Below, piece by piece: positions 44,455-57,235 of a stretch of DNA of 64,000 bases (its first letter is position 1; every line of letters begins with the position of its first letter). The stretch is from Mesostigma viride. Taxonomy: Eukaryota > Streptophyta > Mesostigmatophyceae > Mesostigmatales > Mesostigmataceae. The translations under genes and the position numbers were made by a program. Below the pieces are notes generated by a model, which was not told where the DNA came from, did not search any database, and saw only the letters and a program-made list of their open reading frames with translations. The stretch lies in assembly GCA_009746045.1 (NCBI GenBank), contig RPFO01000819.1, positions 810,382-874,381 of the forward strand, read 5' to 3'.

Positions 44455-45573
44455 GTCGTTAGAGTCTTTGTATAAGGGTATGCCTCGCATTGACTCAACA
44501 TTATCGCAAGCCAACCCCCTTGCGGTTACCTTGCGAAGCCGTAGCTGCCTAGCAATCGAGGCCAGTGTGGTGGGGCTTGAGGTCAGCAAGAAGACAGAGG
44601 CTCTGGCGATTGGGCTCACTCAGCCACCGCCCGGCTCGACCTCCTTCTACTTGATGGCTTTCGCGTCCTGTATCGGGACCGCGTCAAGTTGATGGGTAGC
44701 TCACTCCCCAGCTGCGAGGCCGATGTGGACTGGTCACCGTATCTCCCTCGCCTGGCCAGCACGCTTTACGCCAATACCGGGCCCTGTGGCGCAAGCCCTT
44801 GGGCAAGCTAGAGAAACAGAACCGGTTTAAGCACCTGGTCCTCCCTGTTCTTACGCACAGGGCCGCGACGTGGACTCTCACCCGCCGACCTTGCCAGCAA
44901 GTAACTTGGACGTCCGGCGCGGTCCCCAACATGCTGCGGTCAATTTTCCGTGTAGGATATGCTGCCCATGTCCGCAAGGAGGACTTGTAGCTCGGCATGC
45001 CACTTATCAAGGAGACAACCAGCCGGCCGGCCGTTCATCACCAGCACCATCAAGCAGCGGCGCCTGCTCAGTGCTAGTAGGGCACTTAGCTCGCACCAAC
45101 CAGGTAGACACCTCACGTACTAGCCCCTCTACAGGGCTGCGTCCTGCCCAGCCGGGCCGGCACCTCCTCACGTGGGGGCGGGCCCAGCCAGGCCGGTTAG
45201 ACGCTGCAAGGCCCACACCTTCAAAGAGCAGCTCGTCAGAGGACATGGGGGGCCTAGGCCTCTCCGTGATTTGGAAAAAGATGATGGACAAGGCCAAGTG
45301 GGCCCAGGTCATAGAGGTCGACAACAAACCCCCTGCATGCATGCAGTGGGGAAGGAGCGTGTTTGCAAACGCGGGAGGCATGCTAGACAAGACCCAGGGC
45401 TAGGGTCGCGAGCACCATAGATATATATAGAATAGGAATGTTCTTTGTAGATAGCTTGTACATAGCTCAGACCGGTAGGATTGCGTGTCCCCATCCATCC
45501 ATCCATCCACCGGGGTTATGCTCCATGACTCCCCCACGGGAGCACGAGTTTAATTAATTAATTAATTAATTAA
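44455..45573 (+). mobile_element. chimeric LINE: family A scrap fused to family B 3' half
   Basis: 44455-44500 matches family A near 1345-1390 ('...tctttgta..agggtatgcctcgcatt'). From about 44540 the sequence is family B: VGLEVSKKTEALAIGLTQPP, SSLPSCEADVDW, MLRSIFRVGYAAHVRKEDL, FKEQLV.GHGG. The 3' hairpin (CTCCATGACTCCCCCACGGG, about 45526-45545) and a (TTAA)n tail follow. Several frameshifts. Confidence 0.75.
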
Positions 45574-45735
45574 TGCCTCGCATTACGGACGAGATTGGGC
45601 AACGTAGGATAGCATTTGTAGGACATCTTGCTCGCACTAGTCAGGTAGACACCGACCTCGGTCTGGCCGGCCCCCAGCGGCTTGCCGGCCAGCCGGGGCG
45701 GCACATCGATCCTGACCTTGCCTGGCCCCAATGAC
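45574..45735 (+). mobile_element. LINE family A internal fragment
   Basis: 'MPRITDEIGQRRIAFVGHLA' followed by RTSQVDTDLGLAGPQRL and GRH.DPDLAWPQ, lacking a 3' end. It begins exactly at the family-B tail of the preceding copy. Confidence 0.7.
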
Positions 45736-45739
45736 ATCA

Positions 45740-46745
45740 CATCAATCCGAAAACCCATTTTCTTCCCCTGGAAAATATTTGGAGATGGAATAATGGTCAG
45801 TTTGACCTCAAATTTGGCACCAAGGTTCCTTATCAGATATCTTATGATGCCATGTGGTCAAAAAATTTTTTGGGAGTTGGCAGCAAGGTAACATGGTGAC
45901 ATTTGCTAGCAAAAAATACCGTATTTTCAGCACTTTCTGGCATGTATGCATATATAATGACATCAAATGAACTCAGTTGGGCCTGGAACTTTGCACATGT
46001 TCTAAACACATCCCATGCAGCATGCCCACAAAGTTTCAGGCTGGTTGGACGACAAATTGGTGACAAATGCTAGCATAAATACCCCAAAAATGCAGTTTTT
46101 CATGGTTTTTTAAGGGTTTTATCACATGTATGCATACATAATGACACCAAATGAACTCAGTTGGGCCTGGAACTTTGCACATGTTCTAAACACATCCCAT
46201 GCAGCATGCCCACAAAGTTTCAGGCTGGTTGGACGACAAATTGGTGACAAATGCTAGCATAAATACCCCCAAAATGCAGTTTTTCATGGTTTTCCAAGGG
46301 TTTTATCACACAAATGCATACATAATGACACCAAATGAGCTCAGTTGGAGCTGGAACTTTGCACATGTTCTAAACACATCCCATGCAGCATGCCCACAAA
46401 GTTTCAGGCTGGTTGGATGACAAAATGGTGACTGATGCTAGCGACCCCCCCCCCCAAAATGCAGTTTTTCATGGTTTTCCAAGGGTTCCAACACATGGGT
46501 GCCTATATCAATGAACTCAGTTAAGCCTAGAACTTTGCACAGCTCATAAAACATCTATGTTAACTGCCCACAAGAAATTCAGACTGTTTGCATGACAAAT
46601 AGGTGACAGATGCTAGCAAACATAGCACAAAAAATGCAGTTCCTAGTAATTGTTTTTCAAGGGTTTCATCCCATAGTTGCATGTCAACCATTGCAGTTTG
46701 GGATATATAGTCAGGTTCCCAACAACACATCTAGATGATATATTA
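45740..46745. repeat. about 181-bp tandem repeat, five diverged copies
   Basis: Landmarks recur every 177-183 bp: 'ggtgacaaatgctagca', 'aatgcagtttttcatgg', 'aactttgcacatgttcta'. Copies are centred near 45890, 46060, 46241, 46425 and 46602. The outer copies are more diverged. It is related to the interior of the DNA transposon at 53880-54440. Confidence 0.8.
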
Positions 46746-46856
46746 TGTGATATTGCAGGAAGGCAGACTTAGGGGCACACGCCCATGATACAACGTCAAC
46801 ATGTACATCAACAACACACACGTGACTTAGCTAATCTTCATAATAAAAAGCACACC

Positions 46857-48330
<1,474 letters not shown>

Positions 48331-49334
48331 CATTCATCCATCCGTTCATTCATGCATGCATCCACTCGTTCATTAACATGCCTCCGTCGGTCAGGGGTTC
48401 AAAATGATGCAACAGACACCAGAAAAGGGAGAAGGAGCCGCCTCCCCAACGTGCCGCCCGGCGACGGCAGCGATGGGCCCAGGGGGGTAACTGCGCGCTT
48501 TGTCTTGTTCGCCGGGGTGCGCCGGCGGGGTGCGGGCACTGTCGCGTTTTATTTTGCCCGCCCGCCCCAGTCCTTGTCGCAGTGCCTCCTCAGGCCATGG
48601 CGGCAGGGTAAGATTTCTTTTCGCCCGTCGACGGACGCTTAAACCACTAGAATACGCCGGTTAATGACGATAAAAAAGCGGGTTACAACGATAGAAACCA
48701 GTAGATGTTGGTTCTCCCGCACCCCGGGCACACCTAAGACATCGCCAGCTAGCCCCGCCCGCAGTTCATGCAGCGGACAATGTTTACCCCCCAAGGGAAG
48801 TCATAAATCTGCAAGAAATGGCGTAAAAGCGAATAAATCCACGACATGCATGGTTGCCCCTGTCGGCGCTCCTATAAATCTGACTTTTTCGGAAAAATTG
48901 CGTGCAACATGGAAACGCAAAATTAAGGGAATTCCAACATTAAATTTCTTCGAAATGATATAAGGAATCGTTCGAAAGTGTGCCCTCCCACCAGAAGCGT
49001 CTTAATCTACTCTGGAGGTTACCTTGAAAACACACGGGTAGCTGTGCGCGGCGTGCGAAACTGGCCACTGCTGCGTGTTTGCCCTCGCACCCTCCAAAAA
49101 ACGAACTGCTTTCGAACGTTTTTTTTTCAGAATAAATTTCCTTACGTGAATGCCGATCGAACAAGCGAAATCCGGTACAAAATGGCTTCGTAATTCCTGC
49201 ACAGTAAATTTTCACGCCACCATAGCCTTCGCAATGAAATTTGCACTCAACATCTCCCGCGCGCACCGAATTTCGTCAATTTCACCCCGGATTTGCCGCG
49301 GACACTTTGGCGCGGCGTCGGATTGATGTGATAC
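48331..49334. other. unassigned, no gene recognised
   Basis: Mixed GC then AT sequence, with short frames on both strands lacking any known motif. No RNA gene or transposon terminus was found. Confidence 0.45.
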
Positions 49335-49752
49335 GTCTAGAAAGATTGGTAAACCTGCCATGAGCTATACACAGCAGTTGCTGGCCGACCTCGTGGTCCC
49401 AGCTAAGTTTGAACACCACATTTCCTCCCTCTCTCGTGCTTGGATTGCTATGCAAAACAAGCAGAGGTGGAAGACCGTATTGTCGAGGCTCACACGCCAG
49501 CCCCTGTGGGCAAGCCCCCCCCCGGCCCCCCCCCACAGGAGGATCAGGGGCGCTTTGCTGAGTAGCTGGGATTTTCTAGAGTATAGTTAGGATTAATTTC
49601 TAGATCTATTAGCTTTATATAAAGTTAGCTTAGTTAGGTTCCGGCCGCGGCTTCGCTCACCTCCATGGATCATCAGCAAGGGAATACGTGCTACATGATC
49701 TCCCAACGGAGTCATGTTATAATTTAATTTAATTATTTAATGCATTAATTAA
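49335..49752 (+). mobile_element. LINE family A, 3' end fragment
   Basis: KFEHHISSLSRAWIAMQNKQ region, 3' UTR, the ACATGATCTCC-CAAC-GGAGTCATGT hairpin (about 49694-49717) and a (TTTAA)n tail to about 49737. Confidence 0.85.
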
Positions 49753-50345
49753 AGCGGCTCAGTAGTCCAAGGTCATATATTGACCCTGCATGTTTGAGCT
49801 AGCATAGCTACCCCGCTATATAGCATACTGAGCAGAAATTAGAAATCTACGAGTATGCTATATCATATTGTGACCAACAGCTGTGAAATATGTGGCCGGC
49901 ATTCATGCCCGTGAAACCCCGGGCCACATGTCAACAGACGCCACTCCACGAACTTCAACGCTGTCGGGCACCATACGATCTAGCATCACAACGTAGACGG
50001 TTTTGCAATTAGGGAAGGAACTGTTCTGACTCCCCACGGCTGGGGGAAAATAAGCCGTTTCTAAACACGTGCCCGCAATTTATCCTGCGCGCCCTCATGC
50101 ATCAACGCAAAAGAAACTGAATAGTCATGACAAACGCAAAGCCGAGCAAACACTCAGTCAGCCACTCAGGCATGAAAGTGTTCAGCTGCTCTACCAATGC
50201 TGACCACGTTGACAAGCATTAACCCCAATCGCCACCCTCGATCCCCCTCGGCCCCCACCCCCCCCCACCCCCACCTCTGAGCACTACCCTTCTCCATGCA
50301 CCCCCACCCCCACCCCCACCCCCACCCCCACCCCCACCCCCCCGC
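49753..50345. other. unassigned, with a C5A-type microsatellite
   Basis: No gene. 50240-50342 is rich in (CCCCCA)n on the plus strand, directly before the LINE endonuclease frame. It may be a 5' UTR repeat of that LINE. Confidence 0.5.
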
Positions 50346-51306
50346 TAATAGGGCAACAGCCCATTCTTGGTATTGCAAGCTTTGATGTGCGCACCCTCCC
50401 TGCAGATCCTTCTACGAGCGGCGGCACCCCAGCACGCCACCGCGTCGACGAGCTGATCGCCTTGTGCGCCGACAACAAGATCGCTGTCCTCGGGGTCCAG
50501 GAGCACCGACGCACCGTCGACCCTCAGCAAGGGGTCAACGGTCTGCTGGTCGACGACCTTCGTGCGGCCGGGCTGGCCGGGTTCCATTACACCGTGTATG
50601 GTGGAGGCGACGCGCCGGGTCAAGGTGGTGTGGGCCTCTTGTGCTCGCCGGCAGCATCAGAGCACCTCCAGTCCATCATGCTGCGATCCCCGCGTGTGCT
50701 AGTGGCCACTTTTTCGGCCACTGAGGGCCATTCACACCACACCGGCTAACCGTTATCGTTGGATATGCACCACATCATTGCGCCGGCCGGGTCGAGCTCA
50801 GGCGGAACGTGAGGCCTTCTTCAGCGCCCTCAAGGAGGAGGAGGCCAACATCCCAGCTCGGCACTTCCTGGTTATGCTGCTCGACGCCAATGCCACGATG
50901 CCAGTTGGCACTGGGGGCGCTCAGTACTCCCCAACCAACACGACAGCCAACGGTAACACAGCTTTATTTGCGAATCTGCTGGCAGAATCTGCGCTGGTTG
51001 CCTGCAATGCTTCTTTCGCTCGCCCCGCTGAGCAGCTTGCCACCTTTTTTGGGCGGCGACGGATCGAGTGCATGGTGTGCCTTGACTATATCTGCGTACG
51101 CCGAGCTCAGCGCCCCTCAGTCGTCGATGCTCGAGTACTGCAAGATTCTGTCAGCACGGTGGAATCTGATCACCGTCTCGTGCTCGCTCGCATCAGATTG
51201 CGGTTTCCTGGAGTGAAACCGTCGCGACAGCTGGCGCCTCAGCCAGACCTCAAGGTGCTCCGGATTGTGCTGAAGGATGCCGACAAGATGTCAGCAGCAG
51301 AGCAGG
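50346..51306 (+). mobile_element. LINE family B ORF2, apurinic-type endonuclease half
   Basis: This is the endonuclease domain of a non-LTR ORF2. It opens with LGIASFDVRTLPADPSTSGG, then LCADNKIAVLGVQEHRRTVD (catalytic Glu in QEHR), YTVYGGGDAPGQGGVGLL, LLDANATMPVG (Asp/Asn), and STVESDHRLVLARIRL (SDHR motif). A frameshift near 50750 breaks the frame between the first and second halves. No ATG is visible at the N-terminus. ORF2 is interrupted at ...KMSAAEQA by the DNA transposon and continues at 58848. Confidence 0.9.
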
Positions 51307-51332
51307 CCCTAGCCTAATATGGATTTGTACTA
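51307..51332 (+). repeat. left terminal inverted repeat
   Basis: 26 bp, CCCTAGCC...TTTGTACTA. Just inside, 'atttgtact' is repeated directly (51322-51330 and again about 51340). Confidence 0.92.
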
Positions 51333-51427
51333 GAGCACGCCATTTGTACTTCATTTTTCAAAGTTGCATTTCTATGCATCTAACATCTCAACTAAAGTCT
51401 TTGAGGAAGGGGTCCAAGTTCATAGGA

Positions 51428-52143
51428 CCTGTGACACCGTGACACCGTGACACCGTGACACCGTGACACCACCATGGCGCCTCATATTGCATGTAAACAC
51501 ACATCTTTGCACATTTAGTGATTAAGTAATGGGGATTATATGTCTATTTGATGATGACAAGGTTGCCCTAGATGACCTGGACAACGTGACACCGTGACAC
51601 CGTGACACCGTGACACCGTGACTCGGTGACACCACCATGGCGCCTCATATTGCATGTAAACACACATCTTTGCACATTTAGTGATTAAGTAATGGGGATT
51701 ATATGTCTATTTGATAATGACAAGGTTGCCCTAGATGACCTGGACACCGTGACTCCGTGACACCGTGACACCGTGACACCGTGACACCGTGACACCACCA
51801 TGGCGCCTCATATTGCATGTAAACACACATCTTTGCACATTTAGTGATTAAGTAATGGGGATTATATGTCTATTTGATGATGACAAGGTTGCCCTAGATG
51901 ACCTGGACAACGTGACACCGTGACACCGTGACACCGTGACACCGTGACACCGTGACACCACCATGGCGCCTCATATTGCATGTAAACACACATCTTTGCA
52001 CATTTAGTGATTAAGTAATGGGGATTATATGTCTATTTGATAATGACAAGGTTGCCCTAGATGACCTGGACACCGTGACTCCGCACGTGACACCGTGACA
52101 CCGTGACACCGTGACACCGTGACACCGTGACACCGTGACACCA
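51428..52143 (+). repeat. left subterminal array of (GTGACACC)n plus spacer units
   Basis: Five blocks of 4-7 GTGACACC octamers alternate with a nearly invariant about 130-bp spacer ('accatggcgcctcatattgc' ... 'gccctagatgacctggac'). This makes a compound satellite of about 175 bp. Confidence 0.93.
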
Positions 52144-52466
52144 CCATGGCGCCTCATATTGCATGTAAAGACACATCTTTGCAGAATTGTATTGACATTG
52201 TAGTTGTCTAACTATACACATGTAAGCATTCACAAATTGCAGCTAAGCGTTTATTAATTGCTGCTTGCCTTGACAATATTTAAGCATGCACATAATTTAT
52301 TTCAGCATGGTACGTGGGAACACATCATGTGACTGTATAAAAGAGACAACTAAGTATATTCATGGGTGCCTCATTGACATCATACATGTCTAACTTAAAA
52401 TGAAAAATTATAACACATTCTCATTGAGTCGTTATAGTGAGGGACATTTATGACATAGAGTCATCA

Positions 52467-53660
52467 TTAGAGGGACCATGCCAGGCAAAACATGACCTCG
52501 CGATAACCAGCCATGCACTGATTGTTATGCACCCTTGCACACTGCTGTGCAAAGGCACGCTTCAGCCCCTGCAGCACGTCTTGAAACGTCAGCATCAGCA
52601 CCGGTGGAAGATCTGACACACGGTTCTTGATGCCGTTGTACCACCGGATGAACCAACCAAACCTTTGGTCAGCATCATTGTGTGTGTGTCCCGGTGGAAG
52701 CCGGCACACCCTGATGCGAGCAAAGAGGCGGCGGACAATGAGAACAGCTAGGAACCCCAACAACTCGTTGTTCATGTTGTCCCCACCCCCATCCACTTGA
52801 AGGACGAGGTTAGGGGCAAGGCCAAACTCACGAATCTCAGGATCAGTGGACTTCTCCCATGGACGCTCAACAACCACTTCCAACAACTGATGCGTGAGCA
52901 CTGTTGCCGTGACGCGCCCTGAATTACCAGAAACCTCAGAATTAGCTACCCATGGCATGATGACCCAAAAATACGTCCTCACCCCGTGCAAAATAGAGCA
53001 GACTAACTGGTACGGTATATGAAGCTGGCGGCTGCTAAGCCACTCTTTCGAGGCGCTCCCCCTCGTTGGAACCGCTGTCTTCATCTTTGCCAAACCATCC
53101 ATGACTATGGAAACAAAAAAATGCTTGGCGCCTTCGAACCTTCGCTGCAGATAAGCCATCCGCTCCCCATTAAAGAAATCAGTGTGATCAGCTAACTTCT
53201 CCTTACTGGCCTCCCACCTGGCCCGGTCAGTGGTCCGGTAAAACAAAATGGCATCCTTCAGCTTTCGACAGCGGGAACATTCACCCATAACCTTTGTGCG
53301 AAAACGCTCAACATGGACTTCCATGATTGTCGCCACTGCTTTGAAGATTGTCCTGAAAAGCGAAATACTAACCACAGGTGCATTGTAATCTTGTCTCTCC
53401 CTAACATACTCCGAGTACAAAGTCTTCTTGCAGGGTTGCTCAAGAATGCTGCGGCCATCTCGAGGATCTTTCTCAACTGCTGGGCGTAACCAACGCCGAA
53501 TCCATAGCTCACAAAGCGCTTTGGCCTCCCCAATCCTGGCAGATATTGAACGGGATCCTCGAACACGCCGTCCAGCAGTGCTACCCAAGCCCACAACGGT
53601 ATGAAAGTGCCAAAAAATGCCCTTATAAGCCCTACAAGGAGCAAATTGAGTCCAAACATG
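52467..53660 (-). CDS. DDE-like transposase of the GHTHND type
   Basis: The frame is open from 53660 to the stop at 52467. The N-terminus is probably supplied by an upstream exon, since no ATG occurs before the conserved core. Counting from Gly of GLGSTAGRR as residue 2: a Cys pair GECSRCRKLKDA (C106, C109); a following helix with H/R residues (ADHTDFFNGERMAYLQRRFE); FVSIVMDGLAK (D166); LVLQVDGGGDNMNNELLGFL (D268); CRLPPGHTHNDADQRFGWF (H303, H305, D307, D309). The order Cys-pair, D, D-GG-N-N, GHTHxDxDQ-FG matches a family of eukaryotic transposon proteins that I associate with DUF7869. The spaced acidic residues suggest an RNase-H-fold DDE/D nuclease. The assignment to DUF7869 is from memory of the motif and should be treated as likely, not certain. 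No frameshift or stop in 390 codons. Confidence 0.75.
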   Translation of the reverse strand, partial: HVWTQFAPCRAYKGIFWHFHTVVGLGSTAGRRVRGSRSISARIGEAKALCELWIRRWLRPAVEKDPRDGRSILEQPCKKTLYSEYVRERQDYNAPVVSISLFRTIFKAVATIMEVHVERFRTKVMGECSRCRKLKDAILFYRTTDRARWEASKEKLADHTDFFNGERMAYLQRRFEGAKHFFVSIVMDGLAKMKTAVPTRGSASKEWLSSRQLHIPYQLVCSILHGVRTYFWVIMPWVANSEVSGNSGRVTATVLTHQLLEVVVERPWEKSTDPEIREFGLAPNLVLQVDGGGDNMNNELLGFLAVLIVRRLFARIRVCRLPPGHTHNDADQRFGWFIRWYNGIKNRVSDLPPVLMLTFQDVLQGLKRAFAQQCARVHNNQCMAGYREVMFCLAWSL

Positions 53661-53879
53661 CTAGATATTGGTAGGCAGCATGTCCATGACACCAGTAAAA
53701 GGAATTTGACTTTCCAGAATTTTTCGACATCGGTTGGTCTATTTTTGGCATGTCTATTTTTAGCAACTTTCCAGATTTTAATACAAACAAATACCATTTG
53801 ATATGCAAATAAAGAGCTCCTGACCTGGCTGTTTGCATGTAGGCTTATGCTCATGTCTACCATCTGTGCACCATGTCCC

Positions 53880-54440
53880 ATGGTCATCTGACCTCATTTG
53901 GTGACAAACTGCCACCAAATGCTAGCAAAAACGCACCGTTTCACCACATCTCATAGCAGTTTCCATGGAAGATGTGTTCAGTCGAGGCTGGAAATTTGCA
54001 ATCACGTTACACATCATAAATGTAGACATGGCACAAAAAATCAGGTCCATCGTACTGTATTTGGTAACAAAATGCCACCAAATGCTAGCAAAAATGCACG
54101 TTTTTCGCGTTTTTTTCACACATTTCATGACAGTTTTCATACAAGATGTGCTCAGTTGGGGCTGGAAACTTGCAAGCATATTAAATATCATCATAGTAGA
54201 CATTGCACAAAAATCCAGGTCTGTTGTACTTCATTCATTGACAGCTTGCTAGCAAATGTGAGAAAAAATGTGCGTTTTTTGCATTTCCGCCACATTTCTT
54301 GCAGTTCCCATGCAAGATGTGCTCAGGTGAGGCTGAAAACAAGCGCCCATGTTAATCATCATGTCATTTCAGACATTGCACAAAACTTCAGGTCCATCAA
54401 GTGTCATTGGGTTCACTGGTCCATGCAACACCTGCGAGTT
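53880..54440. repeat. about 170-bp diverged tandem units inside the transposon
   Basis: Landmarks 'accaaatgctagcaaaaa', 'catgcaagatgtgctcag' and 'gcacaaaa..caggtcc' recur three times. They resemble the 181-bp array at 45740-46745. Confidence 0.65.
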
Positions 54441-55290
54441 TCCAGCTAATCACTCAACCTTGGATGCAAAGTTCTTTAGTAACGGTATGGCCAACTCCCA
54501 CCAACTGTGTTGCTAACTGTTCAGACCTTGCACAGATAATATAACACAACTTTTGTGACACACAGACAAAGATATATGAACATGAACAGTGGCTAGACAT
54601 GGTTGTATATATGTGCATACGGCCATGCTAAGGCAATTTTCAAGTAGGGGCTTGTTAGACATAAGAACTGCCAACTGTCACGTTGGCTAGCATGATCAGT
54701 TCAAACCCACAGCACGCACGGTAGCCGCAAACTCAGCTTGGCAATGTAATAATCTAATCTGATGCCAGGCATCTCGGCCGTCGGCATGGTTGCGATGTGT
54801 TTTGTGCGCCTTGATTTGGTAGCAGCACATCCCTTGGCAACCGGCCCGCCTGACCAAGGTTGCCACACATGGTCCTCTGCATCACCATGGATGCCCCCAT
54901 GTCCCTGTCTCTGTTATAGGGGCCCACGTTGCTGGCAACGCAGCTTCCAAGTTGGACTAGATCTCCTCAGCCAGCGCTGTGGTGCATAGCCAGACAGCTC
55001 ATACACTGCTCAGTTGCTACCTCGAGGTTGCCGGCTTGAAATATGCCACCAAAGGACTGCACTTGGCCGCCATCATACCTAGCATGAAGAAGCCACTGCA
55101 CATCCCCGGTGAGCCGCTTGGCCACAATACCGCAGCTGTCTTCAACAGATAGTGCAAGCCCAATGGCCTCTACATAGGCACATGCATCGTGCTCATGCTC
55201 TTGCTCTGGCCCTTGTCAACATGAGATGCATGCCCATGCATGCTTCACCATGTTTCTCCAAGCCATCCGTGACTACTTGCTTCAGATATG
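54441..55290. other. transposon interior, no gene assigned
   Basis: Open frames of 75-85 codons occur but show no motif. Some minus-strand frames up to 55549 (AKLLARIAVLTKVRDGAPAS) could be exons of the companion gene. Confidence 0.35.
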
Positions 55291-55686
55291 TCATTCAACT
55301 CCTGCACGTCCTCAGCCAGACTGTCAAACTAGCTGGTGCCCCATCCCTCACTTTGGTGAGGACTGCGATTCTGGCTAGCAGCTTAGCGATCGTGCGTGGT
55401 TGTGCCTGAGTTTCTGGGTGAGTGGCAGTGGCATTGGAGCAAGAGGTGTTGAGCATGTGCGTGTGTCTATCCACTTGACAAACAACCCCTCCCACCCCTG
55501 ACATTGAGGAGTTTGGCCATGTGCCAGGTTGCCAGAATTCCGCAAACATGCATCATAGGGAAATAAAGGATTGCTGGTTGTGCACACCACATGAGAAAAC
55601 AAAACACACATACCTGTCAGGAGGGCAGGCTTGGGTTGCTTCATTGGCGCTGGTTGCAACGTGCGTAATAATAGCCCGCCATTGGC

Positions 55687-56711
55687 TCATTTACCCGTGC
55701 CCTTGGCCAGCACGCACAGCCTGAACTGCATGAACTGCATGGATGCGGCCGTCCAGGATGCCCTCTGCTCATCATTCAGGGGTGTGAAGGCAGCTTGGGT
55801 GCTGGCGTGTAAGGCAGCTTGTGCATCAGTGTTTGCCGCCCGGCCGTGTGGCAGCACAGGTAGCTGGCCTAGCCCGGCCACTGTCCTCTCTCCACTCTCA
55901 CGCAATATGCCACCCTCTCCACAAACCATGACAGTTCTCATGTGCATGCATGTCTTAAGATGCTTGTTGAAGGCAGATGCTTTCAGCTTAGAGATGGTGG
56001 GCACGTATACAGTGGGTTTTATGGACTCACAAGCATGTGAAGCCATCGAGCATCCAAGAAAGCCACCAATTGCTTCAAGGTTTTCCATCAATCTTCGTGG
56101 TCAACCATGTCATGCAACATTACTTGCCGTGAGCACAATGCCAATAAATTGCAGCATGTACAACTAGAGCAAAGCAACAGCTTTGTGATCCATAGCCCTG
56201 CCTGCAAATCATTGCCATCGATCGGAGGCAATAGCGCTGCAAGGCTGCCAGCCAGCCCGTAATATCTTGCCCGCAATCCGTCATGCACCCTCCCTAATAT
56301 CCGTGTGAAGAGTTCCTTGACATCCCTAGCCTCTAAGGTAACCTGTACGTCGCTGATGTGAAGAAAAGGCTCGCCATGAAACCGTAGCTCGCTATACGAT
56401 TCATGACGCACCTCCCGTAAGATAAGAAGATGACCAAAAGAGAAACTCCGGAGATGGGGAACTGGTAACATATTCATCCGTGACAAGGTCAGGGATTCAA
56501 CAAGGAGTGAATTGGCCCGTAGATTTGAATAAGGGAACATACCGCTCGGAGGTATCCATGTCTGCCGTGCGCTTGATGTCTGTTTCGCACACCCCGCCGC
56601 AGAACTCGTTCCGGCATTCACCTGCTGACCGCAGTTTCTACATGTCCAGAGGCTGATAAAAGCCCCAACATCGTGGGCGTCTTTAGAGTCCACAAAGCCT
56701 GCATTAAACAT
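55687..56711 (-). CDS. transposon companion protein, unknown function
   Basis: It starts at the ATG at 56711 (MFNAGFVDSKDAHDVGAFIS), about 20 bp downstream of a TATATATA. Early residues carry WTCRNCGQQV, a single C-x2-C, followed by a mixed alpha/beta-looking region (HGEPFLHISDVQVTLEARDV, KELFTRILGRVHDGLRARYY). The frame ends at 56088. A second frame, 56091-55687, continues (MENLEAIGGFLGCSMASHAC ... FTPLNDEQRASWTAASMQFM), perhaps through a short intron or a frameshift near 56095-56135. Downstream exons may link to the transposase, making one long gene. I do not recognise the family. Confidence 0.45.
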
Positions 56712-56730
56712 GACGTTCGGGGCAAACGCA

Positions 56731-56738
56731 TATATATA
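56731..56738 (-). promoter_or_regulatory. TATA-like element
   Basis: TATATATA, 20-27 bp upstream of the ATG at 56711 on the minus strand. Transcription would then start at or very near the ATG, or the real start codon lies downstream. Confidence 0.35.
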
Positions 56739-57235
56739 CGAAGTATGGGTCTGCCAAGCCTGACGCAGCCTTGAAATTGGTCGGAAATATGCGGTAGCTC
56801 AGGAAAAAAAAGTTGCAGCGGTAATGAAGAAAGTCGTTCGGTCAAAGTCTTTAGAATACATTTTACCGATGCAATCTTCCATCGTTGTCGATATATCGGC
56901 GTGCAAGTGCACCCGCCTGGCCCGAGGTGGTGTCACGAGGTCCGAGCTACTCGTGGTCCGCATTGATTGCTCTTGATTCTGAGCGAATCTCAACGGGCCA
57001 ATCAGGTGTCGGGACCTCGGGACACCACCTAAATTTGGGCCGCAAGTTCTCGGGACCTCGGGACATCGACCTCGGGAACGAAGGCATGCACCCGATGTCA
57101 CGAGGTCCGGAGAACTTGAACGCAAAATAATATACAGCTCGACAAGTACTTCTGGACGCACGACGTAGATAATTTGCGTGCCCTCGTGTTTGTTCGTGTT
57201 TTTAGGACAGCGGAGTTTGATAGGATATAGCTGCG

